NCBI RefSeq assembly: GCF_003590715.1
Contig: NZ_QQVY01000001.1
Location: 372,001 to 436,000 of the forward strand
DNA: 64,000 bases
Direction: 5' to 3'
Source of the DNA: Paracoccus sp. JM45
GTDB taxonomy: Bacteria; Pseudomonadota; Alphaproteobacteria; Rhodobacterales; Rhodobacteraceae
Position 1 is the stretch's first letter; each line of letters starts with the position of its first letter. Shown piece by piece: positions 1 through 9,363 of this stretch. The translations under genes were made by a program, and so were the position numbers. The notes beneath the pieces are model-generated. The model saw only the letters and a program-made list of their open reading frames with translations, was not told the DNA's origin and searched no databases.

Positions 1-219
1 TTACTTGAAGCGGTAATTGATGCGCCCCTTGGTCAGGTCATAGGTGTTCATTTCCACCTGAACCTTGTCGCCGGCCAGAACGCGGATGCGGTTTTTACGC
101 ATCTTTCCTGCCATATGTGCGATAATCTCATGGCCGTTTTCAAGCTCGACCCGGAATGTCGCATTTGGCAGGAGTTCTTTCACGACGCCGGGGAATTCGA
201 GCATTTCTTCCTTGGCCAT
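1..219 (-). CDS. infA: Translation initiation factor IF-1
   Basis: The 72-residue product reads as a complete IF-1: it begins [11 protein letters not shown] and ends in KGRINYRFK, with the S1/OB-fold core ([19 protein letters not shown] and [11 protein letters not shown]) between. IF-1 binds the ribosomal A site during 30S initiation. The stop codon is the first triplet of the window. I chose the ATG at 219 because it gives the usual 72-residue length; an ATG nine codons upstream would add a tail not seen in the family. The sequence is very highly conserved, so the call is close to certain. Confidence 0.98.
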   Translation of the reverse strand: MAKEEMLEFPGVVKELLPNATFRVELENGHEIIAHMAGKMRKNRIRVLAGDKVQVEMNTYDLTKGRINYRFK

Positions 220-306
220 GGTCACTCCATATTTGTCATCCCGCAAGATTCGGGACCGCTGTTAGATGCGTCCGCAACGCGCGGATTTCAAGGCAAAAGC
301 GTCATA

Positions 307-1407
307 TTAGCGGGTTGACCGAAGGATCGTTGCGTTTTGGGCCGGATCACGGGGTGTTATTTCGCCGGTTTGGGGTCGAAACGGGTCAGGTCTGGACAGA
401 TCGGCGGGCGGCGGCACTGATGCAGCCGGTGGTGTATCGGCCATTGGCGGGGCCGTCATGTCGCGCAGACGGATGGCATGACAGCCCTCGGCCTCGCCGA
501 ATTTTCCGGCGGCAAGGATCTGGCCATCGACCGTTTCCAGCCGCGCATCGGTCAGACAGGCTCGCGGCAGTTGCAGGATGCGCCCCGGTGCCAGCGCCCG
601 CAGTTCTGCCAGTGAAACGCTGCGCCGGCACAGCACCCCGACGACATCCAGCGGCGCCTGCTGGACCGCCCCCCCAAGCGATGCGCGCGGCACAGCCGGC
701 TTGACCGGCAGCGGCACCGCTGTGGCCTGCGGTTTGGCGGCGGCGACCGTTTGCGATTGTGGCAAGGCCAGCAGGACCCTGCCATCGCGCGTATCGGTCG
801 TTCCCATCCGCAAATCAAAGCCAAGACTGCGCAGGGGCTTATCTTCAAGCATCAGCGCCAAAGGGCGGGGATCGTCCAGATGGGTCAGGAAACGATAACC
901 GCCAATCCCCTGAAACCCGTCCAGCCCTTCTGTTTCCGCCGAAAGTTCTGTCAGCAGCAGATTGATAAAATCGGCGCAAAGCATTGCATCACTGCGGGTC
1001 GGTCTGCGACGTTCCAATATGCGACACGTGACGCGGCCAAGGGCCTGCACCTCGATCAGGCTGGCAACTGTTTGCGGACAAAGCGCGATCATCCCCAAAT
1101 GATCCCCCGTCCCCTGCAGTACGACAACCAGCGGCAACTCCGGCAGCAATTCAGGCAGTTCGGCCAAGGTCATCACACCGGGCACGACATGGACCGGCTG
1201 GACCGCCAGATTATAAAGCCGGTCAGCCGCCCGCCCGATCGCCGTTGCCGCAGCCTTGGCCGGTGTCGTCGGAACAGGGGGCGGCAGGGTTGGTGCGCGA
1301 CCTTGGTCTGCATCCGTGCGGGCCCGCAACATGCGGCGCAAGATGCCCCCTGTCTTGGTATCCGCCGCGATGGCCGTATCACCGCCGATGGCATCTGCAA
1401 TGGTCAT
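307..1407 (-). CDS. FliM/FliN-type (SpoA) flagellar C-ring domain protein
   Basis: The 366-residue protein has a Pro/Ala-rich N-terminus. A middle region (about residues 60-215) resembles the FliM core, with LYNLAVQPVHVVPG and a segment on antigen-like surfaces. A C-terminal stretch (about 250-325) with DVVGVLCRRSVSLAELRALAPG and TVDGQILAAGKFGE is the SpoA/FliMN C-terminal fold of flagellar motor switch proteins. A proline-rich tail follows. Such proteins build the cytoplasmic switch complex. No other flagellar gene is visible in the window, so it is an orphan here. It lies 58 bases downstream of the SLC5-kinase gene on the same strand. The family call is moderate; motility function is inferred only from the fold. 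Confidence 0.65.
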   Translation of the reverse strand: MTIADAIGGDTAIAADTKTGGILRRMLRARTDADQGRAPTLPPPVPTTPAKAAATAIGRAADRLYNLAVQPVHVVPGVMTLAELPELLPELPLVVVLQGTGDHLGMIALCPQTVASLIEVQALGRVTCRILERRRPTRSDAMLCADFINLLLTELSAETEGLDGFQGIGGYRFLTHLDDPRPLALMLEDKPLRSLGFDLRMGTTDTRDGRVLLALPQSQTVAAAKPQATAVPLPVKPAVPRASLGGAVQQAPLDVVGVLCRRSVSLAELRALAPGRILQLPRACLTDARLETVDGQILAAGKFGEAEGCHAIRLRDMTAPPMADTPPAASVPPPADLSRPDPFRPQTGEITPRDPAQNATILRSTR

Positions 1408-1465
1408 ATCATGTCCGAATCAACCTGTCCCGCCCCCATATTCAGCAATCAGGGTTGAGAAACGG

Positions 1466-4111
1466 TTAACCGGTCCCGCCCGCGGGTTTCTGCGGCAGCA
1501 CAATCCGGAACGCTGCCCCGCCCTGCCCCGGCAGATAACCGATATCACCGCCAAGCGTGACCATAATCTCTTTACAGATCGCCAGCCCCAGCCCTGCGCC
1601 ACCTGCCCGCGCCGGGTCATTCAGGCGGGCGAATTTTTCAAAGATCAGCGATTGGCGGCCGCTGTCGATGCCGCTGCCATTGTCGATGATGTCGATGATG
1701 GCACCACCTGCCTGCGGGCGCTGGACGCGGATGATCAGCACCGGATGGACCGCATCGCAATATTTACGGGCATTGCTGATGACATTGATCAGCACCTGCA
1801 ACAGCCGGTCGGGATCGGTGATCAGCCCCAGATGTTCCGACGGCAGATCGCGGTCGATCAGAAAACCGCGTTCCGCCCGCGTGGCCGAAGCTGCCTCAAG
1901 CGCGCGGGTGATCAGGTCATGCAGATTGACCACGGTGATATTCAGCTGCGCCTGCCCGCTTTCCAGCACCGACAGATCCAGCAGATCGTCCAGCAGACGG
2001 GTCAGACGGCCCGCCTCGTCATGAATGATGGCGGCAAAGCGCAGGCGGTCGGGGTCCGACACATCGGGGTCTTTCAAAATCTCGGAAAATGCGCGGACCG
2101 AGGTCATGGGCGTGCGCAGTTCATGGCTGATCTGGCCCAGAAACGCGTCTTTTTGCACCGACAATGTGGTCAGCTTTTCATTTGCCTGATGCAGCTGGCG
2201 GGCGGTGCGGGTCAGTTCAGCCTGCGCGGCCTCAAGCCGCTGGGTTTCTTCCTTGGCCCGCTGCGCCTCATCCGCGACCTGCAACAGGTCGGCGACCGTC
2301 AGCGCCACCCCGCCTGCCACTCGGTCGATCATCGCATGCGCCGTGGCTGATCCGATGGACCCCGCCAGCCGCCGTTCCAGCCCCGTCAGAAAATCCGGCG
2401 TCAGATCGGGCAGATACCCCGATTTGCCCTGCCGGCGTGCCTCGGTCTGGAAATAACGCAGGGCGGCCTCGGGGCCCCAGATACGACGCGCCATGGCCAG
2501 CAAGGGTTCGGCACGGTCATCCGCGCTGGCCGTGCGGCTGTGGCGCAAAGGTTCGATCGCCGACACGAAGGACAGGCCCTGAAAGCGTTCGACCGGATCG
2601 GGAAAACCGAAAATCGACACCCCGACAAAGACCAGCGTATTCAACGCCAAGGACAGCGCGACAGCCGCGGTCCATGCATCCATCCCCTGCGGCACCGGCA
2701 GATCCCCCCCGATCCCGACCGAGGGCAGAAACACCAGACCGATCCACAGCGTGAACCCCAGCCCGATCCCCGCATAGGCCCCCTTGCGGTTCGCCCCCCG
2801 CCACAGCAAACCGCCCAGCATCGCGGGCAGAACCTGCGCCATGCCGCTGAAGGCCACCAACCCCATCGCCGCCAGTGCCGCCGCCCCGCCCGAGGCCTGA
2901 TGATAGACCCAGCCCGCCGCCACGATCGCCAGAATGGCAAAGCGCCGAGCGTTCAGCACAAAACCGCGCAGGTCGTCGGTATCCTCACCCACGGGGATGC
3001 GGCGCAGGGCCAGCCATGCGGGCACCAGCCAATGGTTCGACACCATCGTCGCCACCGCAATCGCGCAGACCACCACCATAGATGTCGCCGCCGAGAACCC
3101 GCCCAAAAACACCAGCAGCGCCAGCAGGTTCTGCCCCGAGGCTGCTGGCAGCGTCAGCACATAAAGATCGGGGTTGGCATCCGCAGGCAGCAATTCCCGC
3201 CCCATCACCGCGATGGGCAGCACGAAAAGCGACATTGCGAACAGATAGGCCGGAAAGGCCCAGCCCGCGACGTGCAGGCGGTCCTCATCCGCGGCCTCGA
3301 CGACCAGCACCTGAAACATGCGGGGCAAGGTCAGGATGGCGGCGGCGGAAATCAGGATCAGCGCGGTCCAGCGGTCGGGCTTTAACAGCCAGCCTTCGGC
3401 GATGCGGGGGTCGGTGCTGGCGCGATTGATACGGGCCAGCATATCGACCGGCCCGTCGGCCAGCCCCCAGACAACAAATATCCCAAGGGCGATAAAGGCA
3501 GCCAGCTTGACGACAGCCTCGAACGCGATGGCAGTGACAACCCCGTGGTGGCGTTCATCGGCGGCCAGATTGCGGGTGCCGAACAGGATCGTAAAGGCGG
3601 CCAGTCCGATGGCGACCCACAGCGCGGTGCCACCAAGGGCATCCGCCGTGACGACACCGCGCGGGTCCATGGCGAAAACCTCGAACGACAGGCGGACCGA
3701 TTGCAGTTGCAGCGCGATATAGGGCGTTGCGGCAATCACGGCGATCAGGGTCACCATCGCCGCCAGACGGTTCGATTTGCCGAACCGCGCCGAGATCAGA
3801 TCTGCGACCGAGGTCACATGATGCATCCGCGCGACCCGCACCAGCCGCCGCAGCCCCCACCATGCACCGCAAAAGATGATCGTCGGACCCAGATAGATGG
3901 TTAGAAATTCCAACCCCGACCGCGAGGCATAGCCAACCGCGCCGTAAAACGTCCATGCCGAACAATAGACCGACAGCGACAGCGTATAGACCAGTGGATG
4001 GTCCAGCCAGCGCACATGCCCCCGCGCAGCCGCACGATCGGCAGCGTAGGCCACGGCAAACATCAGCGCGGCATAGGCCAGACAGCTGATGACAAGCGCG
4101 TTAAGGGGCAT
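1466..4111 (-). CDS. SLC5 (Na+/solute symporter)-STAC-histidine kinase fusion
   Basis: The 881-residue protein starts with about 13 membrane segments of the sodium/solute symporter family (residues 1-500; WTFYGAVGYASRSG and TSVADLISARFGKS are typical). A linker with a STAC-like helix pair (about 595-620) and a coiled coil follow. The C-terminus is a histidine kinase with H-box FLGQISHELRTPM, N-box NVISNARKY and G-boxes DIIDNGSGI and GAGLGLAI. The architecture is that of CbrA/CrbS sensors, which combine transport and signalling. I chose the ATG at 4111, which overlaps the upstream small membrane gene by 11 bases; an in-frame ATG 12 codons earlier lies deeper inside that gene. The likely partner is the receiver protein encoded just upstream. 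The ligand is unknown. Confidence 0.9.
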   Translation of the reverse strand: MPLNALVISCLAYAALMFAVAYAADRAAARGHVRWLDHPLVYTLSLSVYCSAWTFYGAVGYASRSGLEFLTIYLGPTIIFCGAWWGLRRLVRVARMHHVTSVADLISARFGKSNRLAAMVTLIAVIAATPYIALQLQSVRLSFEVFAMDPRGVVTADALGGTALWVAIGLAAFTILFGTRNLAADERHHGVVTAIAFEAVVKLAAFIALGIFVVWGLADGPVDMLARINRASTDPRIAEGWLLKPDRWTALILISAAAILTLPRMFQVLVVEAADEDRLHVAGWAFPAYLFAMSLFVLPIAVMGRELLPADANPDLYVLTLPAASGQNLLALLVFLGGFSAATSMVVVCAIAVATMVSNHWLVPAWLALRRIPVGEDTDDLRGFVLNARRFAILAIVAAGWVYHQASGGAAALAAMGLVAFSGMAQVLPAMLGGLLWRGANRKGAYAGIGLGFTLWIGLVFLPSVGIGGDLPVPQGMDAWTAAVALSLALNTLVFVGVSIFGFPDPVERFQGLSFVSAIEPLRHSRTASADDRAEPLLAMARRIWGPEAALRYFQTEARRQGKSGYLPDLTPDFLTGLERRLAGSIGSATAHAMIDRVAGGVALTVADLLQVADEAQRAKEETQRLEAAQAELTRTARQLHQANEKLTTLSVQKDAFLGQISHELRTPMTSVRAFSEILKDPDVSDPDRLRFAAIIHDEAGRLTRLLDDLLDLSVLESGQAQLNITVVNLHDLITRALEAASATRAERGFLIDRDLPSEHLGLITDPDRLLQVLINVISNARKYCDAVHPVLIIRVQRPQAGGAIIDIIDNGSGIDSGRQSLIFEKFARLNDPARAGGAGLGLAICKEIMVTLGGDIGYLPGQGGAAFRIVLPQKPAGGTG

Positions 4112-4385
4112 TATGCACCGTGATCTTTGCATGATCTTCGCTGGCACGGATGGTCGCAGTTTCGGCCCGTAACAAGGCGCGGTGCAGTGCGCGGACGGCC
4201 ACGATCAGCCCCGCCCAAAGGGTAAAGACCCACACCGCCCCGCCCGCATAGCTGAGGCTGCGCGGCACCCACCAAACCGGCACCAGCATCAGCATCATCG
4301 CCAGCACGGGCAGAACCCGCGCCGCATCGCCCAGACGACGTCGGCGGAAAGATGCGCGTTCCAGAAACAGCGGACGGTCCGGCAT
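4101..4385 (-). CDS. Small two-helix membrane protein of the sensor unit
   Basis: This 94-residue protein has a basic N-terminus (RRRR at about residues 14-17), a first hydrophobic helix (about 22-40, VLPVLAMMLMLVPVWWVP) and a second (about 46-66), followed by a charged tail. I recognise no named family. It sits between the response regulator (19-base gap) and the SLC5-kinase, whose start it overlaps by 11 bases, so translation is probably coupled. By analogy with small subunits such as DUF4212 or DUF485 that accompany SLC5 transporters, it may be an accessory subunit of the fusion sensor; that is inference from position and topology only. Confidence 0.7.
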   Translation of the reverse strand: MPDRPLFLERASFRRRRLGDAARVLPVLAMMLMLVPVWWVPRSLSYAGGAVWVFTLWAGLIVAVRALHRALLRAETATIRASEDHAKITVHNAP

Positions 4386-4404
4386 CAGGACACCCTATCC
4401 GCAG

Positions 4405-4764
4405 TCATGACAGCATTTTGCGCACCATCGCGCGCAGGTCGTCATTGTCGAAAGGTTTGGACAGAACGGCATCGGCCTGACCGCCGGCATCCCCCACCTG
4501 CCCGCGGGCGGTCAGCATCAGCACCGGCATGGCCGCCAGTTCAGGGTCGGCATCCTGCCGCAATTCGGCCAGAATTTCAGCCCCCGAACGGTTGGGAAGC
4601 ATCAGATCAAGGATCAGCAGACGCGGGCGCTGCGTGCGGATGATCTGGATTGCGCCATCCCCGTCGCCATGCAAATCGACCCGCCACCCCGCGCGGGTCA
4701 GGATAAAGCGCACCGCCTCGGCGATGTTCACCTCATCCTCGATCATCAGGATGTCCAATTGCAT
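4405..4764 (-). CDS. Single-domain response regulator (CheY-like)
   Basis: The 119-residue protein consists only of a receiver domain. MIEDEVNIAEA supplies the acidic pocket, LLILDLMLPN holds the phospho-acceptor Asp (about residue 52), MLTARG carries the switch Thr and LSKPFD the conserved Lys. No output domain follows. It is the first gene of a unit with a small membrane protein and a histidine kinase, so it should be the kinase's phosphorylation target, acting by protein contact rather than on DNA. I prefer the ATG at 4764 (MQLDILMIEDE), which places the acidic pair at the usual position. Confidence 0.92.
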   Translation of the reverse strand: MQLDILMIEDEVNIAEAVRFILTRAGWRVDLHGDGDGAIQIIRTQRPRLLILDLMLPNRSGAEILAELRQDADPELAAMPVLMLTARGQVGDAGGQADAVLSKPFDNDDLRAMVRKMLS

Positions 4765-4828
4765 CCCCCCTCTCCACACCATTCCAACGCTTACAGAGGG
4801 CGATCATGGGCTGGATCACGACCCTGTG

Positions 4829-6130
4829 TCAAAGACTGCGATCAGTCGCCCCTGAAGGACCGGTCTGCGGCACAAGGATCGACGGTTCGCGCCGCGCCGG
4901 ACATGCACCACGCGGACAGATGCGACAGGCCGGACCGATGGGCAAGGCGTCATCGGGGGCCGGACCCTCCAGCGGCATGAACAACATCTGCGCCGTCGTC
5001 AGCAGCGGTCCTGAAAGACCCAGCGGCTGGCTGCGGGTCGCATAGCTGAAGGTGCGGAAACCGCGACCGTCCGGTGTCGCAACAACCTGCGAAGTCGCCA
5101 CCTGCGGCGTTGCAAGCGATTGATACAGTGGCAATAACGCGCAGCTGTCACCCGGACGCGGCAAGGGAAAACCGGGGGCGGCGCGGCGCAGGGTCAGCGC
5201 ACCCGATCCGTCACAAACCAACAGGCCCGCCCCCTCGTATCCAGCAGGGCGCAGATCGGCCAGACGGCGCATCACCAGATCCAGCGGCGCGCCAAGCCGC
5301 GCGGCTAGCCGTAAGGGGTCGGTTTTGGCATCATTATGCACCAGCGCATCGATCAGGGTCTGATCCGGCAGCGCGATCTGGTCCTGATGCAGCCCGACCT
5401 CCAACTGCGTGGCCATTGACCGTGCCGCATCCGAAGCCAATTGCGGCGTATCGACGGCAGCGGGCGCACCGGCGGCCAGCCACGCCTCAACCTCTTCTTG
5501 GGGGGTGGCGGCGCTGCCCTCGGCCTCGAAGCTGTCCAGATAGGCGACCAATGCCTGTGCGGTCAATGACAGGCGCTGGCTGTCTTCGTGCAGGTTGGTG
5601 TGAAAACGGCGACGCCATTCATCGGAAATCTCACCCTCCTCGACCAGAATCGCGGCGGTGGATCGCACGGCGGTCACCGCCGACAACACCTCGTGCAGGG
5701 TGGTCAGCAGATAGGGATCCTGCGTCATCCGGTCGGACAAATCGACCAGCTGCTTTTCCAGCCCTCCCGCGCGGCGCGCATGCGCGATCAGCAGCTGGCC
5801 CCAACCGGGAAAACGGGCCAGAAATTCGGCAACCTGTTCCAGTTCGGGCGACAAGGTTGCCGCAACAGGATGGGCTGCCGCCTCGCGCAGGGCGGCGATG
5901 CGGACCTCTTCGCGGCCCTCGGCCAGTTCGTCGGCGGGAACCTCCAGCTCGGACGCAAGGCGGGCGATCAGTTCGGGGCTGACCGGACGGCGGTTGTGTT
6001 CGATCAGGTTCAGATAGGCGGGTGAAATTCCCACCGCCCGCGCGATGTCGGCCTGCCTGCGCGACATCGCCATCCGTCGTTCGCGGATGCGCGTGCCGGT
6101 CAATACATTGGGCGAATGGCGGTCGTTCAT
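4829..6130 (-). CDS. XRE-family short-chain fatty acyl-responsive regulator
   Basis: The 433-residue protein opens with an XRE helix-turn-helix (about residues 9-65; RIRERRMAMSRRQADIARAVG and SPAYLNLIEHNRRPVSPELI). A long ligand-binding region with a C-terminal DUF2083-type segment follows, including the CRICPRGACPARREPS cysteine motif near the end. This is the architecture of RamB/MccR/ScfR-type regulators, which sense short-chain acyl-CoA and control acetate, propionate or glyoxylate metabolism. The start at 6130 (MNDRHSPN) is preferred to one seven codons upstream. The target genes cannot be told from this window; its neighbours are not obvious acyl-CoA genes. Confidence 0.85.
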   Translation of the reverse strand: MNDRHSPNVLTGTRIRERRMAMSRRQADIARAVGISPAYLNLIEHNRRPVSPELIARLASELEVPADELAEGREEVRIAALREAAAHPVAATLSPELEQVAEFLARFPGWGQLLIAHARRAGGLEKQLVDLSDRMTQDPYLLTTLHEVLSAVTAVRSTAAILVEEGEISDEWRRRFHTNLHEDSQRLSLTAQALVAYLDSFEAEGSAATPQEEVEAWLAAGAPAAVDTPQLASDAARSMATQLEVGLHQDQIALPDQTLIDALVHNDAKTDPLRLAARLGAPLDLVMRRLADLRPAGYEGAGLLVCDGSGALTLRRAAPGFPLPRPGDSCALLPLYQSLATPQVATSQVVATPDGRGFRTFSYATRSQPLGLSGPLLTTAQMLFMPLEGPAPDDALPIGPACRICPRGACPARREPSILVPQTGPSGATDRSL

Positions 6131-6160
6131 GCCCGTATCAGGGCGCACCATCCCGAAAGG

Positions 6161-7003
6161 TTACAGCGCGATGTCATGACGCCCCGCCAGATCGACAAAG
6201 AATTGCCACGCCACACGGCCCGACCGCGCCCCGCGGGTCGCCTGCCATTCGATGGCTTGGGCACGCAGGTCATCCGCGTCGATCTGCAGACCATAGAACG
6301 CGCAATATCCGGCGATCATCGCCAGATAATCGTCCTGATCACAGGGGTGGAAGCCCAGCCACAGTCCGAAACGGTCTGAAAGTGAAACCTTTTCCTCGAC
6401 CGCTTCGCCCGGATGGATGGCGCTGGCACGTTCGTTGTCGATCATATCGCGCGGCATCAGATGACGCCGGTTCGAGGTGGCGTAAAGCAGCACATTCGCC
6501 GGACGGCCACTGATGCCGCCATCCAGAACCGCCTTCAGCGATTTATACTGCGTATCATCGTGGCTGAACGACAGATCATCGGCAAACAACAGGAAACGCC
6601 GGTCCTTGGCGCGCCCTAGAATGGTCAGCAAGCGCCCGACCGAAGACAGGTCGTCGCGGGCGATTTCAACCAAGGACAGCGGCAAGCCCTGCCCTACGCA
6701 TTCAGCATGGACCGCCTTGACCAGAGACGATTTCCCCATGCCACGCGCCCCCCAAAGCAGCGCGTTATTGGCCGCAAAGCCGCGCGCGAATTGCAGGGTA
6801 TTGGCCAGCAAAGTCGCCTTTGACCGTTCGATCCCGATCAGTTGCGTCAGATCGACACCGTCAACAGTTTCGACCGGCAGTAGGCGGTCGGGATCGGGAT
6901 GCCAGACAAAGGCATTCGCCTTGGAAAAATCAGGCGAAGGAACGGGCGGCGGGGCCAGCCGTTCCAGCGCATCGGCAATCCGGTCCAAAGGGGGACGTGT
7001 CAT
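6161..7003 (-). CDS. DUF815-type AAA+ ATPase
   Basis: The 280-residue protein has a Walker A ([17 protein letters not shown], about residues 82-98) and a Walker B ([10 protein letters not shown], about 136-145). A sensor stretch follows ([18 protein letters not shown]), then a winged C-terminal region. These match the DUF815 ATP-binding family, whose role is not established. Its ATG overlaps the tatC stop by four bases (ATGA), so it is co-translated with the Tat genes. Whether it helps Tat function or merely shares the transcript is unknown. Confidence 0.88.
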   Translation of the reverse strand: MTRPPLDRIADALERLAPPPVPSPDFSKANAFVWHPDPDRLLPVETVDGVDLTQLIGIERSKATLLANTLQFARGFAANNALLWGARGMGKSSLVKAVHAECVGQGLPLSLVEIARDDLSSVGRLLTILGRAKDRRFLLFADDLSFSHDDTQYKSLKAVLDGGISGRPANVLLYATSNRRHLMPRDMIDNERASAIHPGEAVEEKVSLSDRFGLWLGFHPCDQDDYLAMIAGYCAFYGLQIDADDLRAQAIEWQATRGARSGRVAWQFFVDLAGRHDIAL

Positions 7004-7878
7004 GCGTCATCCTCGTCTTCATCAACCCACAGGCCTTGTGCGCGCAGCTCGGCCTCGCGCTTGCGTTCGATGCGGCGGACCAGATGGATCGAAATTTCAA
7101 ACAGGCCATAGACCACAACGAACAGCACCACCTGTGAAATCACATCCGGCGGGGTCGCCACAGCGGCCAGCACCAGAATGGCCAGCACGGCATAGCGCCG
7201 CACCGACGCCAGACCTGCGGCCGACACCAGCCCTGCCCGCCCCATCAGGGTCAGCAGAACCGGCAACTGGAAGCTGAGACCGAAGGACAGGATGAATTTG
7301 GTCGTCAGCGACAGATATTCATCGACCGAGCCTTGGAACACGATGGCCGCCAACGCACTGTCGGACGGAATCGCGGGCGCCCCCGCTGCCACGTCATCTG
7401 GCAGGTTCAACGGCCCCTGCTGGAAGCCCAGAAAGAAGTCATAGGCCATCGGCAGGATGATGTAATAAGCGAAGGCCGCACCGATAAAGAACATCACCGG
7501 TGATGCGATCAGGAACGGCAGGAATGCCGCCTTTTCATTGCGATAAAGCCCCGGCGCCACAAAGCGCCACATCTGGTAGGCGATGATCGGGAAGGCCAGC
7601 ACAAAGCCGCCCAACAGCGAAATACGCACGGCGACGAAGAAGCCTTCCTGCAGTTTCAACAGGATCAGGCCACATTCCTGATTGCGGCTTTCCAATGCGT
7701 GACAGATCGGCTGCGTCAGGAAATTATAGATCGGGTTCCAGACGGTATAGCACAGCACCATCGCGGTAATGAACGCGACCATGGACCAGATGATCCGGTT
7801 TCGCAGTTCAGCCAGATGTTCGATCAGCGGGGCCGAGCTTTCGTCCGGGTTCTCATCAGGATGGATGTTGCTGGCCAA
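7000..7878 (-). CDS. tatC: Twin-arginine translocase subunit TatC
   Basis: The 292-residue membrane protein starts with the conserved N-terminal segment ([17 protein letters not shown], about residues 17-33), which recognises twin-arginine signals. Six membrane segments follow, with [11 protein letters not shown] and the conserved FGLSFQLPV. TatC forms the substrate receptor with TatB in the inner membrane. An additional loop of about 35 residues ([19 protein letters not shown]) lies in the periplasmic part, as is common in Rhodobacterales. It follows tatB by one base and overlaps the ATPase gene by four. Confidence 0.97.
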   Translation of the reverse strand: MASNIHPDENPDESSAPLIEHLAELRNRIIWSMVAFITAMVLCYTVWNPIYNFLTQPICHALESRNQECGLILLKLQEGFFVAVRISLLGGFVLAFPIIAYQMWRFVAPGLYRNEKAAFLPFLIASPVMFFIGAAFAYYIILPMAYDFFLGFQQGPLNLPDDVAAGAPAIPSDSALAAIVFQGSVDEYLSLTTKFILSFGLSFQLPVLLTLMGRAGLVSAAGLASVRRYAVLAILVLAAVATPPDVISQVVLFVVVYGLFEISIHLVRRIERKREAELRAQGLWVDEDEDDA

Positions 7879-7879
7879 T

Positions 7880-8320
7880 TCAGTCGTCTTTCATATCAGA
7901 GCGACGCACCGCATGCAGCTGACGCTGCGGGCTATCGGCCACGGGCAGATCCTTGGCTGCTGCGGGTGCGGGTGTTTCCGCCACGGCAGGGGCCGCCGGA
8001 TCCGGCAGCACGCTTTTTCTGGGTGCGGGACGCTTGGGGTCCCATTTTTCGAATTTTTCGGTCGCGCGTTCCAGCGCGTCCAGCCCCAGCGATTTTTTCG
8101 AGGCGATGTTCTTGACGTCACGCAGCGAATTCGCCGCCTCGTCCAGGCCAGAGCCTTTGGCCGCATCTTCCATAGCCGAGGTGAATTCCCGTGCCATGCC
8201 ACGCGCACGGGACGTCAGGCGCCCCAGCGTATGGAACAGATGCGGCAGATCCTTGGGACCGACCACGATCAAGGCGACAACGCCGATCAACAGCAGTTCG
8301 GTCCAGCCAATGTCCAACAT
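7880..8320 (-). CDS. tatB: Sec-independent translocase subunit TatB
   Basis: The 146-residue protein has the TatB N-terminus [21 protein letters not shown] with the conserved Glu at residue 8. The [14 protein letters not shown] hinge and amphipathic helix follow, then a long Ala/Pro-rich cytoplasmic tail. TatB works with TatC to bind twin-arginine precursors. The gene lies 21 bases after tatA and one base before tatC. Confidence 0.96.
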   Translation of the reverse strand: MLDIGWTELLLIGVVALIVVGPKDLPHLFHTLGRLTSRARGMAREFTSAMEDAAKGSGLDEAANSLRDVKNIASKKSLGLDALERATEKFEKWDPKRPAPRKSVLPDPAAPAVAETPAPAAAKDLPVADSPQRQLHAVRRSDMKDD

Positions 8321-8341
8321 AAGGGACGCGCCTTTCCGGGC

Positions 8342-8599
8342 TTAGATACGGTCGTTCGTTTTCGAACCCGCGGCAGGGGTGGTATGCGGCGTCACATCGC
8401 GTGCGGTTTCGCCCGGCAGGTTGCGGGGTTCCTCAGCTGCGGTTTCGTTTTCATCCGCGCCTTCTTTCACGCCGCGTTTGAACGCGGTGATGCCTTTGCC
8501 CATTTCGCCCATCAGGGACGAAATCTTACCGCGTCCGAACAGGACCAGCACGACAACTGCGATCAGAAGAAGGCCGGGAAGGCCGATATTGTTCAGCAT
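8342..8599 (-). CDS. tatA: Sec-independent translocase subunit TatA
   Basis: The 85-residue protein has one N-terminal helix (IGLPGLLLIAVVVLVLFGRGK) and an amphipathic segment (ISSLMGEMGKGITAFKRG), then a charged tail rich in Glu and Ala. TatA oligomers form the translocation pore. The start at 8599 is supported by GGAG seven bases upstream; the ATG four codons earlier (8611) has no such site, and one 23 codons earlier would add a non-family leader. First gene of tatA-tatB-tatC-ATPase. Confidence 0.95.
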   Translation of the reverse strand: MLNNIGLPGLLLIAVVVLVLFGRGKISSLMGEMGKGITAFKRGVKEGADENETAAEEPRNLPGETARDVTPHTTPAAGSKTNDRI

Positions 8600-8745
8600 G
8601 ACAAACTCCATTGCAGGGTGATCCTGACACCCGCACCCGATATTTAGGCCCATGAAACGGGAATGCAAAGCCCTTTCGGGGATCGTTGCAATACCGTTAC
8701 CTATCGCGGTCTTGGCAGGGAACGAACGGCAGGCGATAAGGGCCT

Positions 8746-9363
8746 ATGGACATGGCCACATATATCACCGCATTCGTCACGCTTTTCGTGATTATCGACC
8801 CGATCGGCCTTGCGCCGATTTTCATCGCATTGACGCTGGATATGGACGCTGCACAGCGCCGCCGTATCGGGTTTCGCGCGCTGTTCATTGCCGCGATCCT
8901 GCTGACGCTGTTCGGTCTGGCGGGGGATGCGATCCTGTCGGGGATCGGCATCTCGATTTCCGCGTTCCGGATCGCGGGCGGGATGCTGCTGTTTTTAACG
9001 GCACTGGACATGTTGTTCGAACGCCGCACCGAACGCCGCGAAGGCAAGGCCGAGGAAGACGAACCAAGCCATGATCCGTCGGTCTTTCCGCTGGCCATGC
9101 CGCTGCTGGCGGGTCCGGGGGCGCTGGCCTCCATGATCCTGCTGGTCGGGCAGGATGGCGGCGTGGGCCATATCGTGATGATCCATCTGGTCATGCTGTC
9201 GGTTCTGGCCATCGCTATGGTGCTGTTCATGTTGGCCACACCGCTGGCCCGCGGGCTGGGGCGCACCGGCACCATGGTTGTCACCCGTCTGCTGGGAATG
9301 TTGCTGGCCGCATTGTCGGTGCAATTTGTCATCGACGGGTTGCAAGGGTCGGGGCTGTTCTGA
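8746..9363 (+). CDS. MarC family integral membrane protein
   Basis: The 205-residue protein has six hydrophobic segments and the MarC signatures FVIIDPIGLAPIF (about residues 13-25) and FPLAMPLLAGPGALASMILL (about 110-129). MarC/YchE/YhgN proteins are inner-membrane proteins of uncertain function. The ATG two codons downstream (8752) has a better-spaced AAGGG site (8738-8742) and is an alternative start. The gene diverges from tatA across about 150 bases. Its stop overlaps the start of the next gene (TGATG). Confidence 0.93.
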   Translation: MDMATYITAFVTLFVIIDPIGLAPIFIALTLDMDAAQRRRIGFRALFIAAILLTLFGLAGDAILSGIGISISAFRIAGGMLLFLTALDMLFERRTERREGKAEEDEPSHDPSVFPLAMPLLAGPGALASMILLVGQDGGVGHIVMIHLVMLSVLAIAMVLFMLATPLARGLGRTGTMVVTRLLGMLLAALSVQFVIDGLQGSGLF

